Positions 16,686 through 25,500 of a stretch of DNA of 42,023 bases are shown here, piece after piece. This DNA is from Lachnospiraceae bacterium. GTDB lineage: Bacteria > Bacillota > Clostridia > Lachnospirales > Lachnospiraceae. The stretch spans positions 1-42,023 of the forward strand of contig JAQYOA010000122.1 in the NCBI GenBank assembly GCA_028727605.1, given 5' to 3'. Numbering within the stretch: the stretch's first letter is position 1; the number at the start of each line of letters is the position of its first letter. The notes below the pieces were generated by a model. It was not told where the DNA came from and did no database searches. It saw nothing but the letters and a program-made list of their open reading frames with translations. The translations under genes and the position numbers were made by a program.

Positions 16686-17864
16686 ATGACAGATCTTCTG
16701 GTCAGGTTTTTTGTCAAGGATTATGAAAATGTGGAGAATACCGATGTTCGCACCCGATACGGGATTCTATCCAGTATCGTGGGAATTGTGTGCAATGTCT
16801 TTCTTTTTTCGGCAAAGCTGCTGATCGGACTGGTGATGAACTCTTTGGCGATTATGGCAGATGCATTCAACAATCTGTCGGATGCAGCTTCCTCGATTGT
16901 CAGCTTTATCGGAGTGAAGATGGCAAACAAACCGGCAGATGAAGAGCACCCGTTTGGTCATGGACGAATCGAGTATATTGCGGCACTGATCGTTTCCTTT
17001 CTGGTAATTGAGGTGGGATTTACCTTCTTTAAGAGCTCCATCGGCAAGATCCGCAACCCGGAGGAGATTTCCTTTGAATTGGTTCCGTTTCTGATTCTGG
17101 TACTGTCCGTGGGTGTCAAATTCTGGATGTCCCGGTTTAACCGAAAACTGGGCAATCGCGTGAATTCCAAGGTGATGCTGGCTACCTCCGCGGATTCCAT
17201 GGGAGATGTCATCACAACGAGTGCCACGATTCTGTCTATTTTGATCTGCCGTTTTACTTCCGTCAATGTGGATGCCGCCGCGGGACTTCTGGTATCTTTG
17301 ATTGTCATGTGGGCAGGTATCGGAATTGCCAAAGATACACTGGAGCCGCTGATCGGACAGGGGGCGGATCCGGAACTGTGCCGGAAGATCAAAGCTCAGG
17401 TAGAATCCTATGAGGGAATCTGCGGTACTCATGATATGATTGTACATAACTATGGGCCGGGAAGAAGTATGGCATCGATCCATGCCGAAGTACCCCGGGA
17501 TGTGGACATCGAAGTTTCTCATGAGATTATAGACAGGATCGAGCGGGAAGTGGGAAAGCAGCTGGGGATAACACTGGTCATCCATATGGATCCGGTGGAG
17601 ATTCATGATGAGGAGATTCTGGCAATCAGGACAAAACTGCAGCATGTGATCGAAGCGCTGGATCCGGCATTGAATTTTCATGATTTCCGTGTTGTAAGAG
17701 GACAGAAAAGGGTGAATCTGATTTTTGATCTGGTTGTTCCCTATTCCTATAAGAAACAGGACTCGGAACGGGTACTGTCTCAGATCCGTGCTCTTATGCA
17801 GGAGATTGATCCCAGATATGAATGTGTAATTAATGTAGATAAGAGTTTCGTCGCACCGGAATAA
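16686..17864 (+). CDS. Cation diffusion facilitator exporter, predicted Mn2+ type
   Basis: A 392-residue inner-membrane CDF protein with six membrane helices and a long C-terminal cytoplasmic domain. The transport site is readable: helix 2 gives Asn62 and Asp66 (DAFNNLSDA), helix 5 gives Asp170 and Asp174 (SADSMGDV), i.e. an N-D-D-D set. Zinc CDFs usually have His-Asp-His-Asp; an N-D-D-D site is known from the streptococcal Mn2+ exporter MntE. Hence Mn2+ (or Fe2+) export is predicted by family knowledge, not shown. HPFGHGRIEYI (88-98) is the conserved loop after helix 2. GGGAGGG precedes ATG 16686. Its C-terminus is longer than that of minimal CDFs, with a second small domain. Followed after 20 bases by a VOC protein. 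Confidence 0.9.
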   Translation: MTDLLVRFFVKDYENVENTDVRTRYGILSSIVGIVCNVFLFSAKLLIGLVMNSLAIMADAFNNLSDAASSIVSFIGVKMANKPADEEHPFGHGRIEYIAALIVSFLVIEVGFTFFKSSIGKIRNPEEISFELVPFLILVLSVGVKFWMSRFNRKLGNRVNSKVMLATSADSMGDVITTSATILSILICRFTSVNVDAAAGLLVSLIVMWAGIGIAKDTLEPLIGQGADPELCRKIKAQVESYEGICGTHDMIVHNYGPGRSMASIHAEVPRDVDIEVSHEIIDRIEREVGKQLGITLVIHMDPVEIHDEEILAIRTKLQHVIEALDPALNFHDFRVVRGQKRVNLIFDLVVPYSYKKQDSERVLSQIRALMQEIDPRYECVINVDKSFVAPE

Positions 17865-17884
17865 AGTACGGAGAAAGGAGAAAC

Positions 17885-18322
17885 ATGGAAAATTTGTTTT
17901 TGGGAGCTGCCCACGCAGCTTTTAATGTTGCTGATATGGAAAAATCTCTGGATTTTTATCAGAGGGTATTTGGATTTGAAAAAGCATTTGAGATCAGACA
18001 TCCTGAGAGTGGGGAACCGTGGATTGTCTATGTATCCATCGGAGGCGGTCAGTTCATAGAATTATTCTACGGTGGAGAGCAAATGCCGGAGAAACCCGGA
18101 AATGCCGCAGGATTTTCCCACCTCTGTTTCGGGGTAAGCGATATTCATGCCGCATGGCGGAGATTAGAAGAGAATGGGGCCCCGTTGGATGTTCCTGTCA
18201 ATCAGGGGAAGGATCGCAACTGGCAGTGCTGGACACACGATCCGGACGGAAACCGCATTGAGCTGATGCAGATGACAGACGATTCTCTGCAGAGCACATA
18301 TCTTCGGGGAAAACAAGCGTAA
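17885..18322 (+). CDS. VOC/glyoxalase-family metalloprotein
   Basis: A 145-residue protein with the two-repeat vicinal-oxygen-chelate fold. The four metal positions of glyoxalase I are in place: His10 (GAAHAAFNV), Glu59 (FIELFY), His79 (FSHLCF) and Glu126 (RIELMQ). It could isomerise the hemithioacetal of methylglyoxal (lactoylglutathione lyase-like) or act on another small substrate; many anaerobes lack glutathione, so a thiol other than glutathione is likely if it is a glyoxalase. AAAGGAG precedes ATG 17885. The 20-base gap suggests co-transcription with the CDF exporter, interesting because glyoxalase I enzymes of bacteria often use Ni, Co or Mn. Confidence 0.85.
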   Translation: MENLFLGAAHAAFNVADMEKSLDFYQRVFGFEKAFEIRHPESGEPWIVYVSIGGGQFIELFYGGEQMPEKPGNAAGFSHLCFGVSDIHAAWRRLEENGAPLDVPVNQGKDRNWQCWTHDPDGNRIELMQMTDDSLQSTYLRGKQA

Positions 18323-18330
18323 ATTAAGAA

Positions 18331-18375
18331 GAATTATCCGCATAATTCCAATTTTTGAAATTGTGCGGATAATTC
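18331..18375. repeat. Long inverted repeat after the VOC gene
   Basis: A 17-bp stem (18331-18347 with 18359-18375) with a single G:T wobble and an 11-base loop. On the plus strand it is followed by an A-rich tract, not a T-run, and it has no clean T-run on the minus strand either. It probably ends or stabilises the VOC transcript, but it does not fit the standard intrinsic terminator. Confidence 0.55.
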
Positions 18376-18409
18376 GAAAAAATAAAAATAAAAAAAATAA
18401 AAAAAGTAC

Positions 18410-18438
18410 TTGCATTTTTTGAAACAGTAGGGTATAAT
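18410..18438 (+). promoter_or_regulatory. Strong sigma-A promoter of tRNA-Gln
   Basis: TTGCAT (18410-18415) and a perfect TATAAT (18433-18438) with 17-base spacing, 19 bases before the mature tRNA 5' end. An A-rich tract just upstream (18376-18406) may act as an UP element. Confidence 0.85.
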
Positions 18439-18457
18439 TCATTTTGTTGTAAGACAT

Positions 18458-18529
18458 TGGGCTATCGCCAAACGGTAAGGCAACGGACTCTGACTCCGTC
18501 AGTTCCTGGTTCGAATCCAGGTAGCCCAG
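18458..18529 (+). tRNA. tRNA-Gln (anticodon CUG)
   Basis: A 72-base cloverleaf: acceptor TGGGCTA/TAGCCCA, D-arm GCC/GGC, anticodon stem ACGGA/TCCGT with loop CTCTGAC (anticodon CTG, reads CAG), T-arm CCTGG/CCAGG around TTCGAAT, and discriminator G as expected for glutamine. CCA is not encoded. It is an isolated tRNA gene with its own promoter and terminator. A CUG tRNA-Gln normally supplements the essential UUG one, which is not in this window. Confidence 0.95.
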
Positions 18530-18536
18530 CTAACAA

Positions 18537-18566
18537 AGGTCTCAGGTATATCACCTGGGACTTTTC
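18537..18566 (+). terminator. tRNA-Gln terminator
   Basis: GTCTCAGGT (18539-18547) pairs with ACCTGGGAC (18553-18561; one wobble) around a 5-base loop, followed by TTTTC. Confidence 0.85.
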
Positions 18567-18602
18567 TCATATCACAGGAAAATTACGGATGGTGAAAGAA
18601 AA

Positions 18603-19307
18603 GTGAAGTATTATTTTGACAGCAGAATTCGATACAGTGAGATCGGGGAGAATGGGAAGCTGACGATTTTGGGTCTGATCAATTATTTTCAGGACTGCAG
18701 TACCTTTCAGTCGGAAGAGCTGGGGATGGGAGTGGAGTATCTGAAGAATCTGAATCGCGCCTGGCTGCTGTCCTCCTGGCAGATCCGCATCAAAAGACTG
18801 CCGTCTCTTGGCGAGGCAGTGCGGACGGGAACCTGGGCATACGGTTACCGGGGATTTACAGGGATGCGTAATTTTGTGATGGAGACCGCAAGCGGAGAGC
18901 AGCTGGCCTGTGCCAACTCCATCTGGGCTTATGTGGATATCACAAGCGGCAAACCGGTTCGTGTCACAGAGAATGTGGTGAAAGCCTACGGGCAGGAAGA
19001 ACCTCTGGAAGAAGAGTTCGGGGAGAGGAAGATCCGCCTGGCAGAAGAGATGGAGGCACAGGAATCGTTTATTGTGAGGCCGCATCATCTGGATACCAAC
19101 CATCATGTCAATAACGGGCAATACATCAGCATGGCAGCAGAGTATCTGCCGAAACAGATGGAAGTACACCGCCTTCGCGCCGAATACAAGCAGCAGGCAC
19201 ATCTGAATGATACGCTGTATCCGCTGCGGGGCTGGATGGAAAACAGCTGTCTGATCGCGTTAAATGATGAAAATGGCGCACCTTATGTAGTTGTGGAATT
19301 TCAATGA
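18603..19307 (+). CDS. Acyl-ACP thioesterase (FatA/FatB-like)
   Basis: A 234-residue double hot-dog protein. The first hot-dog starts with YYFDSRIRYSEIGENGKLT and contains RAWLLSSWQIRI; the second has RPHHLDTNHHVNNGQY, where the Asp-x-Asn-x-His-(Val)-Asn element is the catalytic Asn/His core of this family. It releases fatty acids from acyl carrier protein. The start is GTG 18603, preceded only by a weak GAAAGAAA site, so expression may be modest or a different start used. It lies alone after the tRNA terminator. Its 3' end contains a promoter for the next gene. Confidence 0.88.
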   Translation: MKYYFDSRIRYSEIGENGKLTILGLINYFQDCSTFQSEELGMGVEYLKNLNRAWLLSSWQIRIKRLPSLGEAVRTGTWAYGYRGFTGMRNFVMETASGEQLACANSIWAYVDITSGKPVRVTENVVKAYGQEEPLEEEFGERKIRLAEEMEAQESFIVRPHHLDTNHHVNNGQYISMAAEYLPKQMEVHRLRAEYKQQAHLNDTLYPLRGWMENSCLIALNDENGAPYVVVEFQ

Positions 19308-19319
19308 TTGTGGTAAAAT
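19291..19319 (+). promoter_or_regulatory. Promoter of nicotinate phosphoribosyltransferase
   Basis: TTGTGG (19291-19296) and TAAAAT (19314-19319) with a 17-base spacer, overlapping the end of the thioesterase gene. A short CCCGC/GCGGG hairpin follows at 19331-19345 in the leader. Confidence 0.6.
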
Positions 19320-19400
19320 ACCTTCGAGGTCCCGCAAAAGGCGGGAGAGTGTCAGATCAATAAAAATCGTAAACAAATGAAGATAAAGGGGGCTTTTGTC

Positions 19401-20870
19401 ATGAGAGCGCAGAACCTTACGCTGTTGACCGATTTATACGAACTTACCATGATGCAGGGATATTATGAGAATCCTTCCGATCAGATTGTGGTGTTCGATG
19501 CATTTTACAGAAAGAATCCCTGCGACGGTGCCTATGCCGTTTGTGCCGGACTGGAGCAGGTGATTGAATATATTCGTGACCTGCATTTTTCTCCGGACGA
19601 TGTGGATTATCTTCGATCACTCCACATTTTTAATGACGGTTTTCTGGAGTATCTGAGAGGCTTCCATTTCACCGGTGATATCTATGCGATTCCAGAGGGA
19701 ACTGTGGTATTTCCAAGAGAACCGCTCCTGAAGGTGGTTGCACCGATTATGGAGGCACAGCTGGTAGAGACCGCAATTTTGAATATGATTAATCATCAGA
19801 GTCTGATTGCAACCAAGGCTTCCCGTGTGGTTGAGGCGGCAAAAGGGGACGGAATCATGGAATTTGGACTCCGCAGAGCCCAGGGTCCCGATGCAGGTAT
19901 TTACGGTGCCCGCGCAGCTGTGATCGGAGGATGTATCGGAACATCCAATGTCCTGACCGGACAGATGTTCCATGTTCCGGTAAAGGGAACACATGCACAC
20001 AGCTGGATCATGAGCTTCCCGGATGAGTACACGGCGTTCAAGACCTATTCCAAACTGTATCCGGAAGGCTGCATTTTGCTGGTGGATACCTATGATGTAC
20101 TGGAATCCGGTGTGCCAAATGCCATCCGTGTCTTTAAGGAAATGCGCGCAGAAGGCCTCTCCATGAAAGGCTACGGTATCCGTATCGACAGCGGTGACCT
20201 GGCTTATCTGTCAAAGAAGGCCTATGAGATGCTGGCAGCAGAAGGCTTTGCAGATGCGATTATCTCCGCTTCCAGCGATCTGGATGAGTATCTGATCGAC
20301 AGCCTGAAGACTCAGGGAGCAAAGATCAATTCCTGGGGAGTGGGGACCAATCTGATTACTTCCGGTGACTGGCCTGCTTTCGGCGGAGTTTATAAACTGG
20401 CGGCAGCAAAGAACAAAGAGGATCAGGAATTCACTCCGAAGATCAAGCTGTCTGAGAATTCCGAGAAAGTGACAAATCCGGGAAATAAAACCATTTTCCG
20501 TATCTACGATAAAGAGACAGGGAAAATTCGTGCGGATCTGATCTGTCTGGCAGATGAGACTTTTGACGAATCAAAGGATATGATTATCTTTGATCCGATC
20601 GAGACCTGGAAGAAGACGAAAATTAAGGGAGGCACATACCGCCTTCGGGAACTGCTTGTGCCGATTTTCCAGAAAGGTGCCTGTGTGTATACCTCTCCGT
20701 CTGTGATGGAGATTCAGAAGATCTGCAAAGAGGAGAAAGAGACCCTCTGGGAAGAGTCCAGACGTCTTGTGAATCCGCAGGAAGTTTATGTGGATTTGTC
20801 TGACCGTCTGTATCAGATCAAATCGAACCTGCTCGAAGAGATGAGCATGAAAGCAATCAATGAGAAATAA
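19401..20870 (+). CDS. pncB: Nicotinate phosphoribosyltransferase
   Basis: A 489-residue enzyme that joins nicotinate and PRPP (with ATP) to nicotinate mononucleotide, the entry to NAD salvage. Typical segments: LLTDLYELTMMQGY at the N-terminus, EFGLRRAQGPDAG, and VKGTHAHSWIMSF, which holds the histidine that is phosphorylated in the family. The phosphate-binding part includes YGIRIDSGDL. ATG 19401 is preferred over ATG 19377 because AAAGGGGG lies between them at proper distance. It belongs to the long type found in Firmicutes. Transcribed alone or with cvfB downstream. Confidence 0.95.
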   Translation: MRAQNLTLLTDLYELTMMQGYYENPSDQIVVFDAFYRKNPCDGAYAVCAGLEQVIEYIRDLHFSPDDVDYLRSLHIFNDGFLEYLRGFHFTGDIYAIPEGTVVFPREPLLKVVAPIMEAQLVETAILNMINHQSLIATKASRVVEAAKGDGIMEFGLRRAQGPDAGIYGARAAVIGGCIGTSNVLTGQMFHVPVKGTHAHSWIMSFPDEYTAFKTYSKLYPEGCILLVDTYDVLESGVPNAIRVFKEMRAEGLSMKGYGIRIDSGDLAYLSKKAYEMLAAEGFADAIISASSDLDEYLIDSLKTQGAKINSWGVGTNLITSGDWPAFGGVYKLAAAKNKEDQEFTPKIKLSENSEKVTNPGNKTIFRIYDKETGKIRADLICLADETFDESKDMIIFDPIETWKKTKIKGGTYRLRELLVPIFQKGACVYTSPSVMEIQKICKEEKETLWEESRRLVNPQEVYVDLSDRLYQIKSNLLEEMSMKAINEK

Positions 20871-20908
20871 GAAGCAGATAGATCTGTGAAAAGATAAAGT
20901 CAGGAAAG

Positions 20909-20944
20909 GGCAGCGTGGCCGGAAAACAAAAAGCTGACGCTGCC
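20909..20944 (+). terminator. Weak hairpin between pncB and cvfB
   Basis: GGCAGCGT (20909-20916) pairs with ACGCTGCC (20937-20944), with a 20-base A-rich loop and only TCAACTTTT after it. Partial termination is likely at most. Confidence 0.45.
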
Positions 20945-20966
20945 TCAACTTTTGGGAAGGAGTAAG

Positions 20967-21827
20967 ATGTTAAATATAGGAAGAAAGCAGAAGCTGACGG
21001 TGGTCAAAAAGGTGGATTTCGGCATTTATCTGGCCGAAAAGAGTGATGCGGACATGAAAGACCGCGTGCTTCTCCCGGCAAAGCAGGTTCCGGAGGGAAC
21101 GAAAGAAGGAGATGTGCTGGAGGTTTTTCTCTACCGTGATTCCAATGACCGTCTGATTGCCACCACAAGAGAACCGAAGCTGACACTTGGACAGCTCTCT
21201 GTACTCACAGTAGCTGCCACGGGCAAGATTGGTGCGTTTCTGGACTGGGGTCTGGAAAAAGACCTGTTCCTTCCCTTTAAGCAGCAGACCAGGCGCGTGC
21301 ATACAGGGGACCAGGTTCTGGTATCTCTGTATATCGACAAGAGCGAGAGACTCTGCGCCACTATGAAAGTATATCATTTCCTGAAAACCAATTCGCCTTA
21401 TGTGGTGGGGGATACGGTGAAAGGACGGATTTACGAGATCAGTGGAAATTTTGGTGTGTTTGTTGCTGTGGATGATTGTTATTCCGGTCTGATTCCAAAG
21501 AGAGAGGCGCAGGCGGATTACAATGTGGGACAGATGGTAGAATGCCGCGTCACAGAGGTGAAAGAGGACGGAAAACTGAGTCTTTCCGCAAGGGGAAAGG
21601 CTTATCAGCAGATTGAGATCGATGCCGAAAGCGTACTTTCGGTCATTGAGGAATTTGCCGGTGTGCTGCCCTTTGATGATAAGGCATCTCCTGAGGTGAT
21701 TCAGAGAGAATTTGGCCTGAGCAAGGCTGCATTTAAGCGGGCTGTAGGTCATTTGCTGAAGGAACACAAAGTTGTCATCGAGGATGGTAAGATCTGGATG
21801 GCGGAAAAGAAAAGCAGTTTGAACTGA
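20967..21827 (+). CDS. cvfB: CvfB-type S1 RNA-binding protein
   Basis: A 286-residue protein with consecutive S1-like OB folds followed by a winged-helix domain. S1-type segments are VKKVDFGIYLAEK, VAATGKIGAFLDWGLEKDLFLP and VKGRIYEISGNFGVFVAVDD. The C-terminal SPEVIQREFGLSKAAFKRAVG is the winged-helix end typical of CvfB, an RNA-binding regulator of virulence and metabolism genes in Firmicutes. ATG 20967 is used because GGAAGGAG (20954-20961) lies just before it, whereas the in-frame TTG at 20952 overlaps that site. Followed after 25 bases by a methyltransferase gene. Confidence 0.9.
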   Translation: MLNIGRKQKLTVVKKVDFGIYLAEKSDADMKDRVLLPAKQVPEGTKEGDVLEVFLYRDSNDRLIATTREPKLTLGQLSVLTVAATGKIGAFLDWGLEKDLFLPFKQQTRRVHTGDQVLVSLYIDKSERLCATMKVYHFLKTNSPYVVGDTVKGRIYEISGNFGVFVAVDDCYSGLIPKREAQADYNVGQMVECRVTEVKEDGKLSLSARGKAYQQIEIDAESVLSVIEEFAGVLPFDDKASPEVIQREFGLSKAAFKRAVGHLLKEHKVVIEDGKIWMAEKKSSLN

Positions 21828-21852
21828 AAGGAAAGAAGGAGGATATTCGTCG

Positions 21853-22443
21853 GTGGACTCGATAGATTATTATGAACGGTATGCCATACCGTATTACGAG
21901 CAAACCATAGACCTTGATATGACAGAGGTGATGCAGCCGTTTCTCAATGCATTGCCGGAGGGAGCAGAGGAGATCCTGGATCTGGGCTGCGGCTCGGGAA
22001 GGGATACGAAAACCCTGGAAGAACTGGGGTATGTCGTGACTGCCATGGACGGCTCCGAGAAAATGTGTGAGCTGGCAGAGATCTATACAGATCAGGAAGT
22101 TCTTCATCTGAAGTTTGAGGACATGGATTTCGACGAAGTTTTTGACGGCATCTGGGCGTGCGAGTCCCTGGTGCATGTTCCTTCGGAAGAGATAGAAAAA
22201 ATCATGGAGAAAGTCATGGACGCCCTGAAACCCGGCGGAATCCTGTATTTCTCCGTGTATGAGGGAGAGCGGGACGGCATGTACGGCGGCCGTTACTTCT
22301 GTGATTACACTGAAGAGGAAGTAAGAGAGCTGATCGGGAGATTTAGCCGGGCGAAAATCCTGGATGTCTGGACGACGGACAATTTCCGAAGAGATGCGGA
22401 TGACCTGCAGTGGTTAAACGTATTGGTAAAGAAAAGAAAGTAA
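21853..22443 (+). CDS. Class I SAM-dependent methyltransferase
   Basis: A 196-residue protein with motif I ILDLGCGSGRDT, the acidic end of strand 2 at VVTAMDGS, and the post-motif DALKPGGILYFSV. This is a generic small-molecule methyltransferase fold; the substrate is unknown. Start GTG 21853 has AAGGAGGA at good spacing (21836-21843), and no in-frame ATG upstream would keep the N-terminal 'YYERYAIPYYEQT' element. It is probably co-transcribed with cvfB and is followed by a clear terminator. Confidence 0.85.
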   Translation: MDSIDYYERYAIPYYEQTIDLDMTEVMQPFLNALPEGAEEILDLGCGSGRDTKTLEELGYVVTAMDGSEKMCELAEIYTDQEVLHLKFEDMDFDEVFDGIWACESLVHVPSEEIEKIMEKVMDALKPGGILYFSVYEGERDGMYGGRYFCDYTEEEVRELIGRFSRAKILDVWTTDNFRRDADDLQWLNVLVKKRK

Positions 22444-22456
22444 GAGCAGGAAACAG

Positions 22457-22486
22457 AAGGGAGTGCGCAGTTTGCCACTCCCTTTT
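22457..22486 (+). terminator. Intrinsic terminator between methyltransferase and dnaE
   Basis: AAGGGAGTG (22457-22465) pairs with CACTCCCTT (22476-22484), 10-base loop, followed by further T. It lies only 26 bases before the dnaE start codon, so dnaE transcription must either read through it or begin within this short region. Confidence 0.75.
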
Positions 22487-22511
22487 ATCAAAGAATCAGC
22501 GGGAGGAAGCT

Positions 22512-25500
22512 ATGAGTTTTGTCCATTTGCATGTACACACGGAGTATAGTCTCCTGGACGGCTCCAATAAGATACAGGAATACGTTCAGCGGGTGAAGGA
22601 GCTGGGAATGAACAGTGCAGCCATCACAGACCATGGTGTGATGTATGGCTGTATCGATTTTTACAAAGCGGCTCTGGCGGCGGGAATCAAGCCGATTCTG
22701 GGCTGTGAGGTTTATGTGACACCCGGTTCCAGATTTGACCGGGAGACGGTACGCGGTGAGGACCGGTATTACCATCTGGTGCTGCTCGCAGAGAATAACC
22801 AGGGTTACTCCAACCTGATGAAGATTGTCTCCGCGGGATTTGTGGACGGATTTTACTACAAACCCCGGATTGATCTGGAGATTCTGGAGCAATATCACGA
22901 GGGAATTATCGCACTCTCCGCCTGTCTGGCGGGAGAAGTGGCCAGATGCCTGGTAAGGAATCTTTACGAGGAGGCAAAAAAAACGGCCCTTCGCTACGAA
23001 AAGATTTTTGGAAAGGGAAATTTCTTTCTGGAACTCCAGGACCACGGGATCCCGGAACAGCATCTGGTGAATCAGCAGCTGGTACGTCTGTCCGCGGAGA
23101 CGGGAATCCCGCTGGTCGCTACCAACGATATTCACTATACTTATGAGCAGGATGCGGATCCCCATGATATCCTGTTGTGTCTTCAGACCGGAAAGAAACT
23201 GTCCGATGAAGATCGAATGCGCTATGAGGGCGGACAGTATTATGTAAAGTCAGAGGCGGAGATGGCGGCTTTGTTTCCCTATGCCAGGGAAGCGCTGGAA
23301 AATACACAGAAAATTGCGGACCGCTGTCAGGTGACCATCGAGTTTGGCGTCACCAAACTGCCGAAATTTGATGTGCCGGAGGGATATACCTCCTGGGATT
23401 ATCTGCAGAAACTCTGCTATGACGGACTTCAGCGTCTGTATCAGCCGGTGACGGAAGAACTGCGCAGCCGGTTAAGGTACGAGCTGGATACCATTCAGAA
23501 GATGGGTTATGTGGATTATTTCCTGATTGTGTGGGATTTTATCAAATTTGCCAGAGATCATGACATTATCGTGGGACCGGGACGTGGCTCTGCAGCCGGA
23601 AGTCTGGTATCCTATACCCTCGGAATTACCCAGCTGGATCCGATGCGGTATCAGCTTCTTTTTGAACGTTTTTTGAATCCGGAGCGTGTAACCATGCCGG
23701 ATATCGATGTGGATTTCTGTTTTGAGCGGCGGAGTGAAGTGATCGATTATGTTACCCGAAAATACGGAAAAGACCGTGTGGTACAGATTGTCACATTTGG
23801 AACTCTGGCAGCCAGAGGTGTGATCCGGGATGTGGGCCGTGTGCTGGATATGCCCTACGCTCAGGTGGATGCGATTGCCAAGATGATTCCAAATGAGCTG
23901 AACATCACCATCAACCGGGCGCTGGAGATGAATCATGAGCTGCGGGAACTGTATGAGAGCAATGAAGAAGTGGCACATCTGATTGATATGTCCAAAAGGC
24001 TGGAGGGTCTGCCCCGCCACACCTCGATGCATGCGGCCGGAGTCGTGATCGGTTCCCGTCCGCTGGACGAATTTGTTCCCCTTTCCAGAGGAAGCGACGG
24101 TACGATCGTAACACAGTTTACGATGACGACCCTGGAGGAACTGGGCCTTCTGAAAATGGATTTTCTTGGCCTTCGGACGCTGACGGTTATTCAGAATGCC
24201 GTAAAGCTGGCGGAGCGGGACAATCATGTGACGATCGATCTGATGAACATTGACTACAACGATCCGAAAGTGCTGGGAATGATCGGTGCCGCGAAAACCG
24301 TGGGTGTTTTCCAGCTGGAAAGCGGCGGAATGAAAAACTTCATGAAGGAGTTAAAGCCCCAGAATCTGGAAGACATTATAGCCGGAATTTCCCTGTACCG
24401 TCCGGGTCCCATGGACTTTATTCCTCAGTATATCCGGGGAAAGAATCACCCGGAATCCGTGACATACGATACTCCTCTTCTGGAGCCGATCCTCTCTCCG
24501 ACATACGGCTGTATTGTCTACCAGGAGCAGGTAATGCAGATTGTGCAGTCACTGGCCGGATATTCCCTTGGCCGGGCCGATCTGGTGCGCCGTGCCATGT
24601 CAAAGAAAAAAGCCTCTGTCATGGAGAAAGAGCGGAAAAATTTTGTCTACGGAAATGAAGAAGAAGGCGTGCCGGGCTGTATCCGGAACGGGATTTCGGA
24701 AGAAATCGCCAATAAGATTTATGATGAGATGATCGATTTTGCAAAATATGCGTTTAATAAGTCTCATGCGGCTGCCTATGCGGTGGTATCCTATCAGACT
24801 GCGTGGCTGAAATACTACTATCCGGTGGAGTTCATGGCGGCATTGATGACATCGTGTCTGGACAACCCGGGGAAAGTGGCGGAGTATATTTTGAATTCCA
24901 GGCAGATGGGAATCTCGATCCTGCCTCCGGATATTAACCGAAGCGAAGGCAAATTTACCGTGGACGGAACGTCGATCCGCTATGGCATGGCGGCCATTAA
25001 GGGAATCGGAAAACCGGTGATGGATGCGATTGTGGAGGAACGCAAAAACGGAGGACCGTTTTTGTCTCTCCGGGATTTTGCGGAACGCTTAAGCGGGAAA
25101 GAAGTCAACAAAAGAACGGTGGAGAACTTTATCAAGGCGGGAGCGTTTGACTGCTTTGGCGCCACCAGAAAGCAGATGATGCAGGTCTATGCCCGGATTC
25201 TGGATGATGTGTCCAGGGATAAGAAGAATTCTCTGACCGGACAGATGAGTCTGTTTGATTTTGTGGATGATGAGACGAAAAAATCCTATGAGATTACCTA
25301 CCCGAATGTGGGCGAATTTGAAAAAGGTGATAAACTGGCTTTTGAAAAGGAAGTTCTGGGAATCTATATCAGCGGTCATCCGCTGGAGGAACAGGAAGAG
25401 TGCTGGAGGAAAAATATCACAGCGGTGACGACGGATTTTCTGCCGGATGAAGAGACGGGAATGCCGAAGGTCCAGGATGGAGCCATAGAGACGGTAGGCG

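Noticed and set aside
19331-19345. CCCGC/GCGGG hairpin in the pncB leader as a riboswitch
   Set aside because: Five base pairs with no surrounding conserved structure that I recognise; mentioned only as part of the leader.
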